A DNA stretch of 64,000 nt from Rhineura floridana (Eukaryota > Chordata > Lepidosauria > Squamata > Rhineuridae), in NCBI RefSeq assembly GCF_030035675.1, contig NC_084484.1, forward strand, positions 182,379,434 to 182,443,433. Direction: 5' to 3'. Shown piece after piece: positions 22,263 to 33,193 of the stretch; position 1 is the stretch's first letter, and each line of letters opens with the position of its first letter. A program made the position numbers and the translations under genes. The notes below the pieces were generated by a model. The model worked only from the letters and a program-made list of their open reading frames with translations. It ran no database searches and was not told where the DNA came from.

Positions 22263-23838
22263 AGTCCATATTATTTTATTTATATCCCACCCTCCCAGCA
22301 GAAGCCCAAGGGGGCAAACAAAAGCACTAAAAACACTTTAAAACATCATAAAAACAGACTTCAAAATACATTAAAACAAAACATCTTTAAAAACATTTTT
22401 AAAAAACTTTCAAGGCATCTTTTAAATAAAAAAGGTAAAAAACATATTGTTTTTTTTTTTTAAAAAGGTTTAAAAACATTAAAAAGCAATTCCAACACAG
22501 AAGCAGACTGGGATAAGATCTCAACTTAAAAGGCTTGTTGAAAGAGGAAGGTCTTCAATAGGCGCTGAAAAGATAACAGAGATGATGCCTGCCTAATATT
22601 TATGGGGAGGGAATTCAACAGGGTAGGTGCTGCCACAGTAAAGGTCCATTTCCTATATTGTGCAGAACGGACCTCCTGATAAGTTGGTATCTGCAGGAGG
22701 CCCTCATCTGCAGAGCGCAGTGATCGACTGGGTATATAAGGGATAAGGTATCCTGGTCTCAAGCTGTATAGGGCTTTGTACACCAAGACTAGAACCTTGA
22801 ACTTGGCCCGGTAGCAATTGGGCAGCCAGTGCAATTCTTTCAGCAGCGGGGTGACATGTTGGCGATACCCTGCCCCAGTGAGCAGTCTCACCGCCACATT
22901 TTGCACCAGCTGCAGCTTCTGGACCAACCTCAAGGACAGCCTGTGATGATCCCACCTTTGGCTCCACCTGTCAGGTTCCCACCTGCTTGTGGCTACCGCC
23001 TTTCACTAGGCGCCACCTCAGGACATCACCAGTCAGGATCATCATTTTTATTTTTTCTCACTCCGCTCTAGCACAGATCTCTCAAGATCCCAACTGCTAG
23101 GCAGCACCACCAGCCACTCCCTGTAAACAATACTGCTAGAGACTTCGCCTTAGTCTCCCTATGACTTATTATTACTTTGTGTCTGGGTGCCCTTGCTGTC
23201 CACAACCCCCCTGTATCTTTCTCTATAAAGCATACAACCCTGGGTTACTCTGGATACTTGACGATGTTACACTTTCTTCCTTCACCACTGCCACCATTAG
23301 ATACAGTTTCCCTTCAGCCTTGGTATTTACCCTGCCCTCCCTTCTGGTCTGTGGATCCCCAGCCAAGGATCAGGCTTTTTGTAAACCAATAAAAGCATTT
23401 ATTTGATAACACCAGGTAATAACAAGATTACTTTAGGGATGTTTAACAAGCGTATGGTTTCACATAGTGTCACTCTTATGTTTCCAGTTACATATATTCT
23501 GTCCAAATATCAGCCGAACAGAATCCAAACCTCCCTCAGAACTGTCAACTCAATCCCAACTGCCTCCCACTTCAACTCCTTCCCAATCACTCTCCTCTCA
23601 ACTCCCCCCAAACAGAACTGTCATCCTCTCATTGATACCTTCAGCCATTAAAACACTCAGCCAATCATCATCCAACATTCTCCTGCATTCTAGCCCATGT
23701 ACTCCCCGCTCTTACTCAATTCACTTACCATATATCCCTATATAAACCCACACTTACCATGTTTACAGTTTTTAACATATAAGGACATCACACAGCCCCA
23801 CATAGAGCACATTACAGTAATCCAGCCTGCAGGCTGGA
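22263..23838 (-). mobile_element. L2 LINE (minus), inserted in BovB and split by a solo LTR
   Basis: The minus-strand frame at 22526-22933 reads QKLQLVQNVAVRLLTGAGYR, HVTPLLKELHWLPNCYRAKF and SLLSFQRLLKTFLFQQAF, the L2-clade ORF2 C-terminus, followed by its 3' UTR down to 22263. The LTR at 22942-23792 interrupts it and a short L2 piece (23793-23838) continues beyond. 5'-truncated. Confidence 0.8.
22942..23792 (+). mobile_element. Solo LTR, family A (nested in L2)
   Basis: 851 bp, TGTGATGATC at the start and GACATCACA at the end, with an exact 5-bp duplication CAGCC (22937-22941 and 23793-23797). The polyadenylation-type AATAAA near 23388 gives plus orientation. It is the youngest layer of the nest. 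Confidence 0.88.
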
Positions 23839-24320
23839 CTGAACACTAAAGTCAGGATCATTCAGACCATGGTATTCCTGATCCCTATTTACAGATGTGA
23901 AAGTTGGACAGTGAAAAAAGCAGATAAGAGAAAAATCAACTCATTTGAAATGTGGCGTTGGAGGAGAGTTTTGCACATACCATGGAGTGAGAGAAAAAAA
24001 CAATTGGGTGTTGGAACAAATTAAACCAGAACTATCATTAGAAGCTAAAATGATGAAACTGAGGTTATCATACTTTGGACACATAATGAGAAGACATGAC
24101 TCACTAGAAAAGACAATAATGCTGGGGAAAACAGAAGGGAGTAGAAAAAGAGGAAGGCCAAACAAGAGATGGATTGATTCCATAAAGGAAGCCACAGACC
24201 TGAACTTAAAAGATCTGAACAGGGTGGTTCATGACAGATGCTATTGGAGGTCACTGTTTCATAGGGTCATCATAAGTCGTAATCGACTTGAAGGCACATA
24301 ACACACATACACATGACTGC
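23839..24320 (+). mobile_element. BovB LINE ORF2 C-terminus and 3' end
   Basis: Reads CESWTVKKADKRKINSFEMW, KPELSLEAKMMKLRLSYFGH and RKRGRPNKRWIDSIKEATDL, then the 3' end CATAAGTCGTAATCGACTTG and a CACATA tail. It is the continuation of the BovB copy at 21021-22262. Confidence 0.85.
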
Positions 24321-24890
24321 TATTCGGGAGGTCCCTTATGCCTTGCCAAAGAGGAGATCCATCACTGTAAGTTGCTGTCTACTTTATGCCTCCCCTTTAA
24401 ATTAATTGTTGTGCCAGGCATCTGGGTCATTTTGGAAAATTAAGATGGCAGTCCCAATGGGTGTCTCAGAGCCACCATTTAAATCTCCCACAATCATTCA
24501 GAGAGTGAATTTAAAAGTGGCTCCTCTGGAGCGCCGCTGCTGTGCACTGATCTTACTACTTCAGATGAATGTGTGGTTTGGAAGTGGAGCCAGTGGGTGC
24601 AATCCTGTTCCCCCTATCCAGACCTTCACAACCCCGAATGTGTTGACGGTGTAGGGTTTCCGTAAATCAGGAAGTAAGCTGGCAAAGCTACACAGCTACC
24701 TGCTTTGTGGTCTTGAAACCGGCAAAACTAGACAGCTACCCATTTGGTGGTTTCCCGTTTTAAATTCCTGTTTTTAAAAAAAACTCCTTGCCTCCATGCT
24801 GCCCACATTCTTGAGTTGGCAGCTGGCTTAGACAAGAAATAAAACAGGCCCGGCCAATACTACTTTTTAATTTTATTTTTGTTTGGGGGC
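24321..24890. other. Unassigned stretch
   Basis: Lies between the BovB tail and the next LTR. A near-repeat of about 35 bp occurs within it: the words AGCTACCTGCTTTGTGG and AGCTACCCATTTGGTGG (24690-24750). Confidence 0.3.
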
Positions 24891-25676
24891 TGTGATGTCC
24901 CTGTATTTTAATATCTGTAAATATGGTGAGTGTGGGTTTATTAAGTGATATATGGTAAGTGACTGAGTAAGAGTGGGGAGTACATGGGCTAGAATGCTGG
25001 AGAATGTTGGATGATGATTGACTGAGTGTTTGAATGGCTAAAGGTATCAATGAGAGGATGACAGTTGAGTTGGGGGGGAGTTGTTGGAGATTGGTTGTGG
25101 AGTGTGGATTGGAGTTGGTTGTGGGTTGGATTATATTTGGCTGGTATTTAGGCAGAATATATAAGACTGGAAAAATAAAGAGTGACACTAAATGAAACCA
25201 TATGCTTGTTGAACATCCCTAAAGTAATCTTGCTATTACCTGGTGTTATCAAATAAATACTTTTATTGGTTTACAAAAAGCCTGATCCTTGGCTGGGGAT
25301 ATACAGACCAGAAGGGAGGGCAAGGTAAATACCAAGGCTGAAGGGAAACTGTATCTAATGGGGGCAGTGGTGAAGGAAGAAAGTGTAACATCATCAAGTA
25401 TCCAGAGCAACCCAGGATTGTATGCTTTATAGAGAAAGATACAGGGGGGTTGTGGACAGCAAGGGCACCCAGACACAAAGTAACAAGCCATAGGGAGACT
25501 AAGGCGAAGTCTCTAGCAGTATTGTTTACAGGGAGTGACTGGTGGTGCTGCCTAGCAGAGGGATCTCGTGAGATCTGTGCTAGAGCGTGTGAGAGAACAA
25601 ATAAAAACCGAGATCCTGACAGGTGGTGGCCCTGGTGGGAGTATCACAGGTAGAGCCAGCTGGTGGGATCGTCACA
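24891..25676 (-). mobile_element. Solo LTR, family A
   Basis: 786 bp, TGTGATGTCC to GGGATCGTCACA, with an exact 5-bp duplication GGGGC (24886-24890 and 25677-25681). Same orientation as 4400-5240, opposite to 22942-23792. Confidence 0.87.
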
Positions 25677-25840
25677 GGGGCACCTCCCAGAAAAAGGGGA
25701 AGGAGTTTTCTCTTGCTTTGCGTAAGGCCCCAGATGGCTAATACGTCAGGAACATTTGCAGGAAAGTAAAATGGCAGGCTCCAGTGCAGGAACATGACTG
25801 ATGCCCACAGGCCGTGCAACAAAGAGGCCAGGAGCCATAG

Positions 25841-25905
25841 CTTATTTATTTATTTATTTATTTATTTTATTCTTTAATTTATATCCCGCCCTTCCTCCCA
25901 GCAGG
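25841..25905 (-). mobile_element. L2 LINE 3' tail
   Basis: TTTATTTATTTATTT array, then TATCCCGCCCTTCCTCCCAG, the reversed L2 end. Confidence 0.65.
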
Positions 25906-25907
25906 AG

Positions 25908-26345
25908 CTTGGTGGTAAAGCATCTGTGCTGCATGTGAAAGGTCCCAGGTTCAATCCCCAGCCTCTCCAGGTAGGGATGGGAATGTCATAGGAACATAGG
26001 AAGCTTAGTCAGACCATTGGTCAATTCAGCCCAGCATTGTCTCCACGAACTGCTTTGATTTGGATTCCTGCATTGTGCAGGGGGTTCGACTTGATGGCCT
26101 TATAGGCCCCTTCCAACTCTACTATTCTATGATTCTATGACTGGCAGAAGCTCTCCAGAGTTTCAAGCAGGAAGCCTTTTCTCCCAGCCCTCCCTGGGGA
26201 CCCCAGGGATTCAACCTGGGACCTTCTGCATGCAAAGCAGATGCTCTATGATCCTTCCCCAAAGCAACATCCTTTCCCAGAAACCCCAGAGAGCTGCTGT
26301 CACTCAGTGTAGACAATATTGAGCTGGCTCCATATAAGGCAGCTT
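25908..26345. mobile_element. tRNA-derived SINE pieces around a CR1 end
   Basis: 25908-25985 is a plus-strand SINE head (GGTCCCAGGTTCAATCCCCA). 25990-26053 and 26141-26250 form one minus-strand SINE split by a CR1 3' end. A plus-strand SINE body end (AGCTGCTGTCACTCAGTGTA) follows at 26285-26345. Confidence 0.65.
26054..26140 (+). mobile_element. CR1 LINE 3' terminus (nested in SINE)
   Basis: TTTGATTTGGATTCCTGCAT through CTTCCAACTCTACTATTC and two ATTCTATG units, the classical CR1 tail repeat. Confidence 0.85.
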
Positions 26346-26735
26346 CCTATGGATTCCTAGCATTGCAAAACTAGTGTGTGTGAGTGAGGCACTGTATTCT
26401 TTATTTAAAAGCAATTATATGCAGCTCAACATTTTAAAAATTTCTAAGTGGTGAACAACATAAAAACAACTCTGTGTGTGTGTGTGTGTCTATCTATATG
26501 TACAATAAAACCAATAAAACAGTGGTATAAAAGCAAATCAAAGCAAATAAACCAGGAATTCAAACAAATAAAAACAGGCTCGGTCAAGAAACACCTCGGC
26601 AAAAAGATATGTCATTCCAAGACATCTGAAAGAGCCGATGGTCTGGCAGAGGGATGGACATTCCCTAGCACAGGAGCATCAGCGGAAAATGCCTGTTTTC
26701 AGGTCACTGCCCTATGATATTGCTCAGGATGCGGT

Positions 26736-26805
26736 ATCATAGGCTCCTGCTGGGAGGAAGGGCGGGATATAAATCAAATAATAAATAAAAATAAATAAAA
26801 TTTCT
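26736..26805 (+). mobile_element. L2 LINE 3' tail
   Basis: GGCTCCTGCTGGGAGGAAGG, GCGGGATATAAATCAAATAA, then an AATAAATAAA tail. Confidence 0.7.
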
Positions 26806-27271
26806 CCAGATGATCCAAATGATCTTGTGGGTGCTTACAGGTACATTCAGGTAAGTTCGTTCATTCTGAATGATCCTATAGGTGCTACAAATGCTATGTT
26901 TAAAAAAGGGCTATTTAAAAAATAATCAAAAGCACCCACATTTTCAAAATCACACACACACAATACCCAGTTTTAGGCTGCTGTGGTCCTATGAGGAGAG
27001 GTTGTCCCATGACCTATAGGGCTTGATCCCCCTCTTCAAAGGTGGAGAGAGAGAGAGAGAGATCCAACCTTTGGTTTGAAGCCTCCTCCATTGGGATGGG
27101 AAAGGTCCACAGCCTGTGCACCTCCGATGTCGGAGAGGCTATGGATGTGGATATGTAGGGTCCACACCTTCCCAGTTCCCTGATACACCCCTGGAACGAT
27201 GGGTGAGGGGAACAAACTACACCAGTGCTGGGACTATCTGACACAAACATTTCTCTCTCCTTAGAAGATCG
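26806..27271. other. Unassigned stretch
   Basis: Contains short (CA)n and (GA)n runs near 26950 and 27045. No gene-like frame and no recognised repeat. Confidence 0.3.
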
Positions 27272-27434
27272 TATATTTATTTATTTATTACATTAATACC
27301 CTGCTTTTCTTTCATCATCGAAACCCCAGGCGGCATACATTTGGTTCCCCGGTGGTCTCCCATCCAGGCACTGACCAGACCCAGACCTCCTTAGCTGCAG
27401 CAAGGTGGTGGCCTCACATGCCTTCAGACCATAC
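27272..27434 (-). mobile_element. 5S rRNA-derived SINE
   Basis: On the minus strand: AGCTAAGGAGGTCTGGGTCT, GTCAGTGCCTGGATGGGAGA and CC, aligning with 5S rRNA box A and the intermediate element, then a LINE-like 3' part and an ATAAATAAAT tail. A hAT MITE lies 8 bp beyond its head. Confidence 0.7.
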
Positions 27435-27442
27435 CCTGGGAC

Positions 27443-27556
27443 CAGAGCTTGGAAAAGTTACTTTTTTGAACTACAACTCCCATCAGCTCAATCCAGTGGC
27501 CATGCTGGCTGGGGCTGATGGGAGGTAGTTCAAAAAAGTAACTTTTCCAAGCTCTG
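27443..27556. mobile_element. Palindromic hAT MITE, copy 2
   Basis: 114 bp, flanked by an exact 8-bp duplication CCTGGGAC. The asymmetric centre is inverted relative to copy 1. Confidence 0.9.
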
Positions 27557-27619
27557 CCTGGGACCAGATATACCCCCTCCTGCCCAGAAGGAGTCAATGG
27601 CCAGACGAAACTGGGAAAA

Positions 27620-27788
27620 GACCATAGCTCAGTGGTGGAGCATCTGCCAGGCTCAATTCCTGGTTTCTCCACCGGCAGCTGGGAGAGTCCTCTGCCTGAA
27701 ACTCTGGAGAGCCGCTGCCAGTCAGTGCTGACATTATACGGATGGACCAATGGTCTGACACTGTACAAGACAGATTCCTAGGTTCCTA
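27620..27788 (+). mobile_element. tRNA-derived SINE
   Basis: Head with A-box CATAGCTCAGTGGTGGAGCA and B-box-like GCTCAATTCCTGG, body CTGGAGAGCCGCTGCCAGTC, end near GACAGATTCCTAGGTTCC. Confidence 0.8.
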
Positions 27789-28439
27789 TGAAGTTCTATT
27801 TCAGGGGAAATATTCACAGGATTTCAAAGGGGAAAATTTTTGGCAAAGGCGAGAGAAACTTAGAATCCTTCCCAGGAAGATCTCTCATGCACTTGCGCTC
27901 TCGCTCTTTTAGGGCCCATCCATACCTAACCACAAGATCCACGTTTTCCATACTCCATTGGTGGCCTCGAGATCCATACATGTTCTGTTTGTGGTTGGAT
28001 TATTGCAAAAACCTGATTTTCAAGTATCCATACATGTGAGCTTTTTGGGGGGGTCTAAATTACTTTAGCATTGGCCACTCCCCTAAGTCCGCCCCTTTTC
28101 AGTGATTGGTCCATAACGGTGATTTGCTTTTTGTGCGCTTTTTTTGGAAAAGTGCAGAAATATATCTTTTTTTAATTCCCATGCATGTGCAGGTTTGTGG
28201 ATATGCTATTGGGTGGGAATGAGAGGGCTTGCCATATGACTGAGGAACACCCATGGGCCACCTATTGCAGGAAAATTTGTGGCATTGTGTCCGAGCCCAC
28301 GAATGTTAATGCGATTGATTATTGGTTTAGGAAAGCATATCGGTTTGTTGGTGGCATGTTTAATGTGGATTTGTGGATGCGAAAATCTGTACTAGCTTGC
28401 AACGTCATATGGACAACGGTGAATTAATGAAGACACAAA
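27789..28439. other. Unassigned; possible old DNA element near 27912
   Basis: GGGCCCATCCATACCTAACC after TTTA looks like a transposon terminus but no partner end was found. CATACATG words recur at 27975 and 28030. Confidence 0.25.
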
Positions 28440-29012
28440 GCAATAACGTTGCAGATTATACAGTCGTCTGGCTGCAGTGGGGAAACGTCTGGGCTGGGGA
28501 ATCTGTTTTCTTTGCACAGGCCATTGTCCCAAGAGTTGTTTTGCTAGGCTCTGACAGCTAGGGGAAACTGGCTGCTGCATTTACCACATACAACAAAGGA
28601 AGTGGCTATCCAGGGCAAGATCTTCCATCTGACTGGGAACAGGAACTTGCATTCCCGCTCATTCTGCCCAGCCACCAGCTCTGGAGGGAGGGAGAGATAA
28701 AGAGAGAGACTCAGGCAGGCCAGCCTCTGCATCTTTCCCATCCAGAGGCCAGTCTGGGCAGGCAGCAGCAAAGCACTCCCAGGCACGCCTCCTCCTCCTG
28801 CTCTTTCACCAATACTGCTGTTGCTGTTGCGGCTCTTAACAGAGACAGAGACAAGCAAAGTGTTTTGGAGGAAGACAAGAGAGGAGCCAGCCCAGAGGGA
28901 ACACGGCATTTTCTGATTTATTCTTGTTGCTATTTTCATAAGAAAAACCGACCGAACATGGGAAGAGGAAGGATCGCAGCAACATGAAAGGCTTCCTGGG
29001 AAATCTGAAACT
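28440..29012 (+). other. Candidate 5' exon/promoter region of P2RY2 ending in a splice donor
   Basis: This block contains no recognised repeat, unlike its surroundings. It ends at ...CTGAAACT followed by GTAAGT (29013-29018), a near-perfect 5' splice site, and a GT microsatellite follows at once. Two ATGs lie near the end: 28958, opening a 9-codon frame, and 28984, opening a frame still open at the donor. Joined to the acceptor at 57334, the second would be in frame with the receptor. The exon's 5' limit, the promoter and the link to P2RY2 are inference; it could belong to another transcript or to none. Confidence 0.35.
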
Positions 29013-29022
29013 GTAAGTTGTC

Positions 29023-29046
29023 TGTGTGTGTGTGTGTGTGTGTGTA
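29023..29046 (+). repeat. (GT)n microsatellite next to the candidate splice donor
   Basis: About 12 GT units starting five bases after GTAAGT. Such runs near donors can affect splicing, but no effect is shown here. Confidence 0.85.
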
Positions 29047-29890
29047 CAGGTTTCTGAACGTCTCAGCACGTTTCTGAGCGCTTCTGTGCATTTCTTCACA
29101 CTCCGGCACAGAGTTCAGGCACCCCATAAAACTTTCATAGACCTCATCTGTCTCACACACACTCACAGAGAGCAGTGCCCGCCGAGCTGTCTGTGGCAGG
29201 GTTTTTTCCCCCCTTTTGTTTTTTTCTTTCAGGTCTGCGATAACTTGATCTGATTGGGATTTTGATCTCAATCTCTCTCTTCTTGTAACTACTATTTTTA
29301 GATTCTGTTTCTTCAGCCCATGGTTTGAAATAGGTTGCGACTGGGGTTGGAGAGAGGGGGTGAGAGAACTATGCGAGTAACTCTGTGATGACAGGGCACA
29401 TTGTGTCACTCAGTTCCACAGATCGTCTTTGCCACCCTGGATCTTCCATGGGAGAAAAGATATGCACAGATAGTTATAGCCCACTTCTCTGTGCATCTTT
29501 ACTCAAAACAGAAGCCCTACTATCTGTGTTCAGGGGCATTTACTCCCAGATCAGTGCACATCAGAGGGCAGCCTTCAGTCAATTTAAAAAAGTTTTTAAA
29601 ATGAAGGATTATTTAAGTTAAAAAATTTAAAGTCATAGGATCAGCCATTTGAGTTTCAAAGTGGTACATAACAGAAAAGGCTTTTGCCTTATTGCAACAT
29701 AGTGTACATTTTGCATGATTATGTGGTTTCATGATGATTTGTGATTTGTTTATGATATAAAAGTTGTTATAAAAATATTGCTACCTTTTTACTTTTGAGT
29801 AAACACAAATCAGCTCTGGTGTTTCATTGGCCCAGTTGTGTAACCTGCCTTTTCTTCAAGGAGCATAGCACAACATGTAAGGGGATTATT
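29047..29890. other. Unassigned, repeat-poor stretch
   Basis: Follows the candidate exon and would be the start of its intron. No repeat is recognised until the MITE at 29891, except for a shared TTACTTTTGAGTAAACACAA-like word. Confidence 0.3.
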
Positions 29891-30007
29891 CAGAGCTTGG
29901 AAAAGTTACTTTTTTGAACTACAATGCCCATCAGCCCAATCCAGTGGACATGCTGGCTAGGGCTAATGGGAGTTGTAATTCAAAAAAAGTAACTTTTCCA
30001 AGCTCTG
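29891..30007. mobile_element. Palindromic hAT MITE, copy 3
   Basis: 117 bp, flanked by an exact 8-bp duplication GGATTATT. Centre in the same orientation as copy 2. Confidence 0.9.
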
Positions 30008-30128
30008 GGATTATTACACCATTGCACCCTCACTACAAACCTGTGAGGTCGGCTAGGCAGGTAGTGATTTGCTCCCAGCCTCTCCAACACTGGAGGCATT
30101 CAATGGCAGCTAGAAATCCACCTGTCGG

Positions 30129-30218
30129 AAATGCTTTGATTTGGATTCCTGCATTGAGCAGGGGGTTGGACTGGATGGCCTTACAGGCCCCTTCCAACTC
30201 TATGATTCTGTGATTCCC
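30129..30218 (+). mobile_element. CR1 LINE 3' terminus
   Basis: AATGCTTTGATTTGGATTCC through GGTTGGACTGGATGGCC and AACTCTATGATTCTGTGATT. Confidence 0.85.
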
Positions 30219-30850
30219 AGTAAGCTTCATGCCTGACCAGGGATTTGAACCCAGAGCTTCCAAGTCCAATTTTGTATCAGTTGTAAAGGGCGGATGGGTT
30301 AGGAAGCAGAGCTGTGGGTGGGTAGGTCATTCGAGGGAGAGATTAGGCCATTAATAAATCTGTGCAAAGATGTTATTCAGCAATTAGCTGTTTGATGAGT
30401 CAAATCATGTTCTTTCTTAGTCTCCACGGAGCAGTTTTGAGAACGAAGACAGGGTTGGAAAAATACTTTTATGAAAGATACATTGTGGTTTCTGTTATCA
30501 TGCCTCAGAGTTCAGCACAGGGAGTTTGATTTTTAAGGCGTTCTTGTTTATTCTGTTGTGGGATTTTTGCCCAGGCGGAGGAGTGGTGGTGATCATCGCA
30601 ATATCTCCCCGGGTCCTGCTTTTAGATGCATTTTTCTGCATGGCTTTAAATAGATCCTTTGACCTGCTCAAGGGTCTTAAATGTGGGCATCTACAGGGGG
30701 CACAAGGGGGAGCAGTTGGCCATCCTGGATGAACCGCCATGTCCGGATTCCCAGCTTTCATTAAAAGAGAGAGAGGAAAAGGAAGAGGGTGGCATTCAGT
30801 GCTAGTCCTATGCAGAGTAGACCCATTGAAGCTAATGGACATGGCTAATT
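30219..30850. other. Unassigned stretch
   Basis: Possible SINE remnants at both edges (30225-30275; 30800-30850 with the TAGACCCATTGAAGCTAATG word). No gene-like frame between. Confidence 0.3.
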
Positions 30851-30851
30851 G

Positions 30852-30990
30852 GTTGTTATGTGCCTTCAAGTCGATTACGACTTAAGGCGACCCTATGAAT
30901 CAATGACCTCCATGAGCATCTGTCATGAACCACCCTGTTCAGATCTCGTAAGTTCAGGTCTGTGACTTCCTTTATGGAATCATTTAGGTT
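30852..30990 (-). mobile_element. BovB LINE 3' end fragment
   Basis: TTATGTGCCTTCAAGTCGAT, ACCACCCTGTTCAGATCTCG and GGTCTGTGACTTCCTTTATG are the reverse complement of the BovB end seen at 24170-24300. Confidence 0.8.
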
Positions 30991-31812
30991 CATTAATTTC
31001 AGTGGGTCTACTCTGAGTAGGACTCAGTTGAATACAACCCTGGGTTTCTCATATTTGTAGAACCAGAGGTATGAGGTACAAGGTACAAGCACTATTGTTC
31101 TCAATGTGTGTGTGTTTGTGTGTCTGTGTTAGAAACTAGACTTTTCCTTTCCCTTTCGGTGTTTCATACCCCAGACTTGGAAAAATTCCTGCAGACACCT
31201 ACTGTCCTAAGGACTGGATGGTGCAAAATTGAAACAAAGAAACAATAATACAAAACTCTTTTGAACACACACACACAACACACAGCTCCTCTAGCCCCAC
31301 AGAATAGGTCAGCCTTTGCCAAGTTGGTGTCCAAAACATATGGTGGGACCAGGCTGGCAAAGGCTGGAATAGGCTACTCCTCCACTAGCTTTAGTGAATT
31401 CCATCCCACGGATGATCAGACAGTGCTCCCCATTCAAGGGAAAACAATCTTGATGAGAGAATACTTTGGTTATACCAGATTGTTTTCCTGCAATGCTAAT
31501 GCCACAGCATCACAGGAATACATCGAACACATTCCCCATGGAATTGTCACAAACTGTGTAACATCCATCCTCTGTAAATTAGTTGTTAGTGCATCCTCCT
31601 GCATTGAGCAGAATGAATTTCAACTACGCTTTTGTTTGCTTAACATAAATAAAAAGGTTCAGAGGGAGTGAGCCAAATTTAATTTCCCTGAGGTCCCTAG
31701 AACGCGCCAGAATGATGATTTGAACTATTAAGTGCAAAATGTACATTTCCCTGCAGCCCAGAGAGCCATGAGAGTTGGACGCTTTGATAAGAAATCATCT
31801 TATGCCCTATAG
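30991..31812. other. Unassigned stretch
   Basis: A 136-codon open frame (31261-31671) starts in a CA-rich run and resembles no protein I recognise. Judged a chance frame. Confidence 0.3.
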
Positions 31813-32546
31813 CAGTGGTTCCCAACCTTTTTTGTGTGGCGACCCACAGGTCCAAATCTACCTGGCATGGTGATCAGGGACAGCCGAGGGTTTTGATTTA
31901 GTATGCATTTCAAGTCAAATCTATCACATTCACACTTTCCAAAACAATATGAGAAGCGAAACACAGCCATCCTTTGAAATTTGCACTTATTCCAATTTTG
32001 CAATGCCGTTTGCCAACCAATGTTTACTAAAATGCAAAATAACATGCAAAAATGCATTATATGACAAGAAATGGCTTTGCAAAAATATGTGCATTAGTCA
32101 AAACTGCCTACAAAAACGTGTTTATTAGGAGAAAATCGCACTAAAATGCTGAAGAATTTTCATGAGGATTTTTTTTTAAAAAATCGCAAATTGCTACAGA
32201 AATGTGGAGAACTGAATTTAAGATTGGAAAAATGAGAAACTGAGAGAACCAAAACTGCCAGATCCATCGATTTATTATCACATGCATTTTGGACCTTAGG
32301 TCTCCTCCGCCACCAGCCGCCAGGCAGCAGTTCCCAAGGGTTAAAATGCAAGACTGAACCCTTTCCGACACTCAGTTACAAAAGTCAACACAGGATTATA
32401 ACATCCCGACAAAACAAACAGTTGTAAGAGGTTTTCATCAGACCAGTTAAGGATTACAAGCAATCATTATTTGGGTTTCTTTATAAAGCTCATGACCCAC
32501 TTGCACAGGCACTTGCAGGTCACGACCCACAGGTTAGGAAACGTTG
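31813..32546. mobile_element. Old hAT element enclosing an AT-rich MITE
   Basis: CAGTGGTTCCCAACCTTTTT at the left and CACAGGTTAGGAAACGTTG at the right are imperfect inverted ends. ACCCACAGGT-type sequence occurs just inside both. Flanks agree at only 4 of 8 bases. Confidence 0.5.
31875..32280 (+). mobile_element. AT-rich MITE (CAGGGATG family), nested
   Basis: CAGGGACAGCC start, then GCATTTCAAGTCAAATCTAT, AAAATATGTGCATTAGTCAA, ATTTTCATGAGGATTTTT and GAGAACTGAATTTAAGATTG, ending near CAGATCCATCGA. Confidence 0.65.
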
Positions 32547-32571
32547 CTTTGCAGCTCCTTGTTCTATGAGG

Positions 32572-32885
32572 AAGGGCCATAGTTCAGTGGTAGAGCGTCT
32601 CTCTTGCATGCAGGAGGTCCCAGGTTCAATGGCAGCTCCAGATAGGGCTGGGTGCGACCCCTGCCTGAAACTCTGGAGAGCTGCTGCAAGTCAGCGTACC
32701 AGAGCTTGGAAAAGTTACTTTTTTTGAACTACAACTCCCATCAGCCGCAGCCAGCATGGCCACTGGATTGGGCTGATGGGAGTTGTAGTTCAAAAAAGTA
32801 ACTTTTCCAAGCTCCGGCGTAGACAATACTGAGCTAGGTGGACCAAGGGCTTGGCTCTGTACAAAGCAGCTTCCTCTGTTCCTAA
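32572..32885 (+). mobile_element. tRNA-derived SINE split by a palindromic MITE
   Basis: Head CATAGTTCAGTGGTAGAGCG, B-box-like CCAGGTTCAATGGCAGC, body to CAAGTCAGCG, then the MITE, then AGACAATACTGAGCTAGGTG and the SINE end. Confidence 0.8.
32700..32816. mobile_element. Palindromic hAT MITE, copy 4 (nested in SINE)
   Basis: About 117 bp. The right end is slightly decayed (CTCCG instead of CTCTG), so the duplication CAGCGTA can be read only approximately. The interrupted SINE reads through on both sides. Confidence 0.85.
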
Positions 32886-33108
32886 AATACTATTGTTGTT
32901 GGAATGTAAAAAAAATAAATTGGCGGTGTGCTAGCAAAATGGTCAGATCCAGTTTCAAGTTAGTGCCGTCAGTGGGCAATCAAAAGGCACAGGTGGTACT
33001 GGGAACAAATTCAATCCACATTGGCGAGCTATACATACAGAACATAATTATTGTGGCTATTTTCATAAGGGTGGATGGAAGGTTCTTATGACTATTCATA
33101 GAATAGAT

Positions 33109-33193
33109 CAGGTGTGGGGAACCTTTGGCCCTCCAAATCTCATCATCCCTGGCCATTGACCATGCTTGCTGGGCCAAATGTTTCCCACCCCTG
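33109..33193. mobile_element. Small hAT-type foldback MITE
   Basis: 85 bp, ends CAGGTGTGGGGAACC and GTTTCCCACCCCTG, flanked by GAATAGAT and GAACAGAT (7 of 8 equal). Confidence 0.8.

Noticed and set aside
22942-25676. Possibility that the two neighbouring family A LTRs bound one provirus
   Set aside because: They face opposite ways, have different target duplications, and BovB/L2 sequence lies between them.
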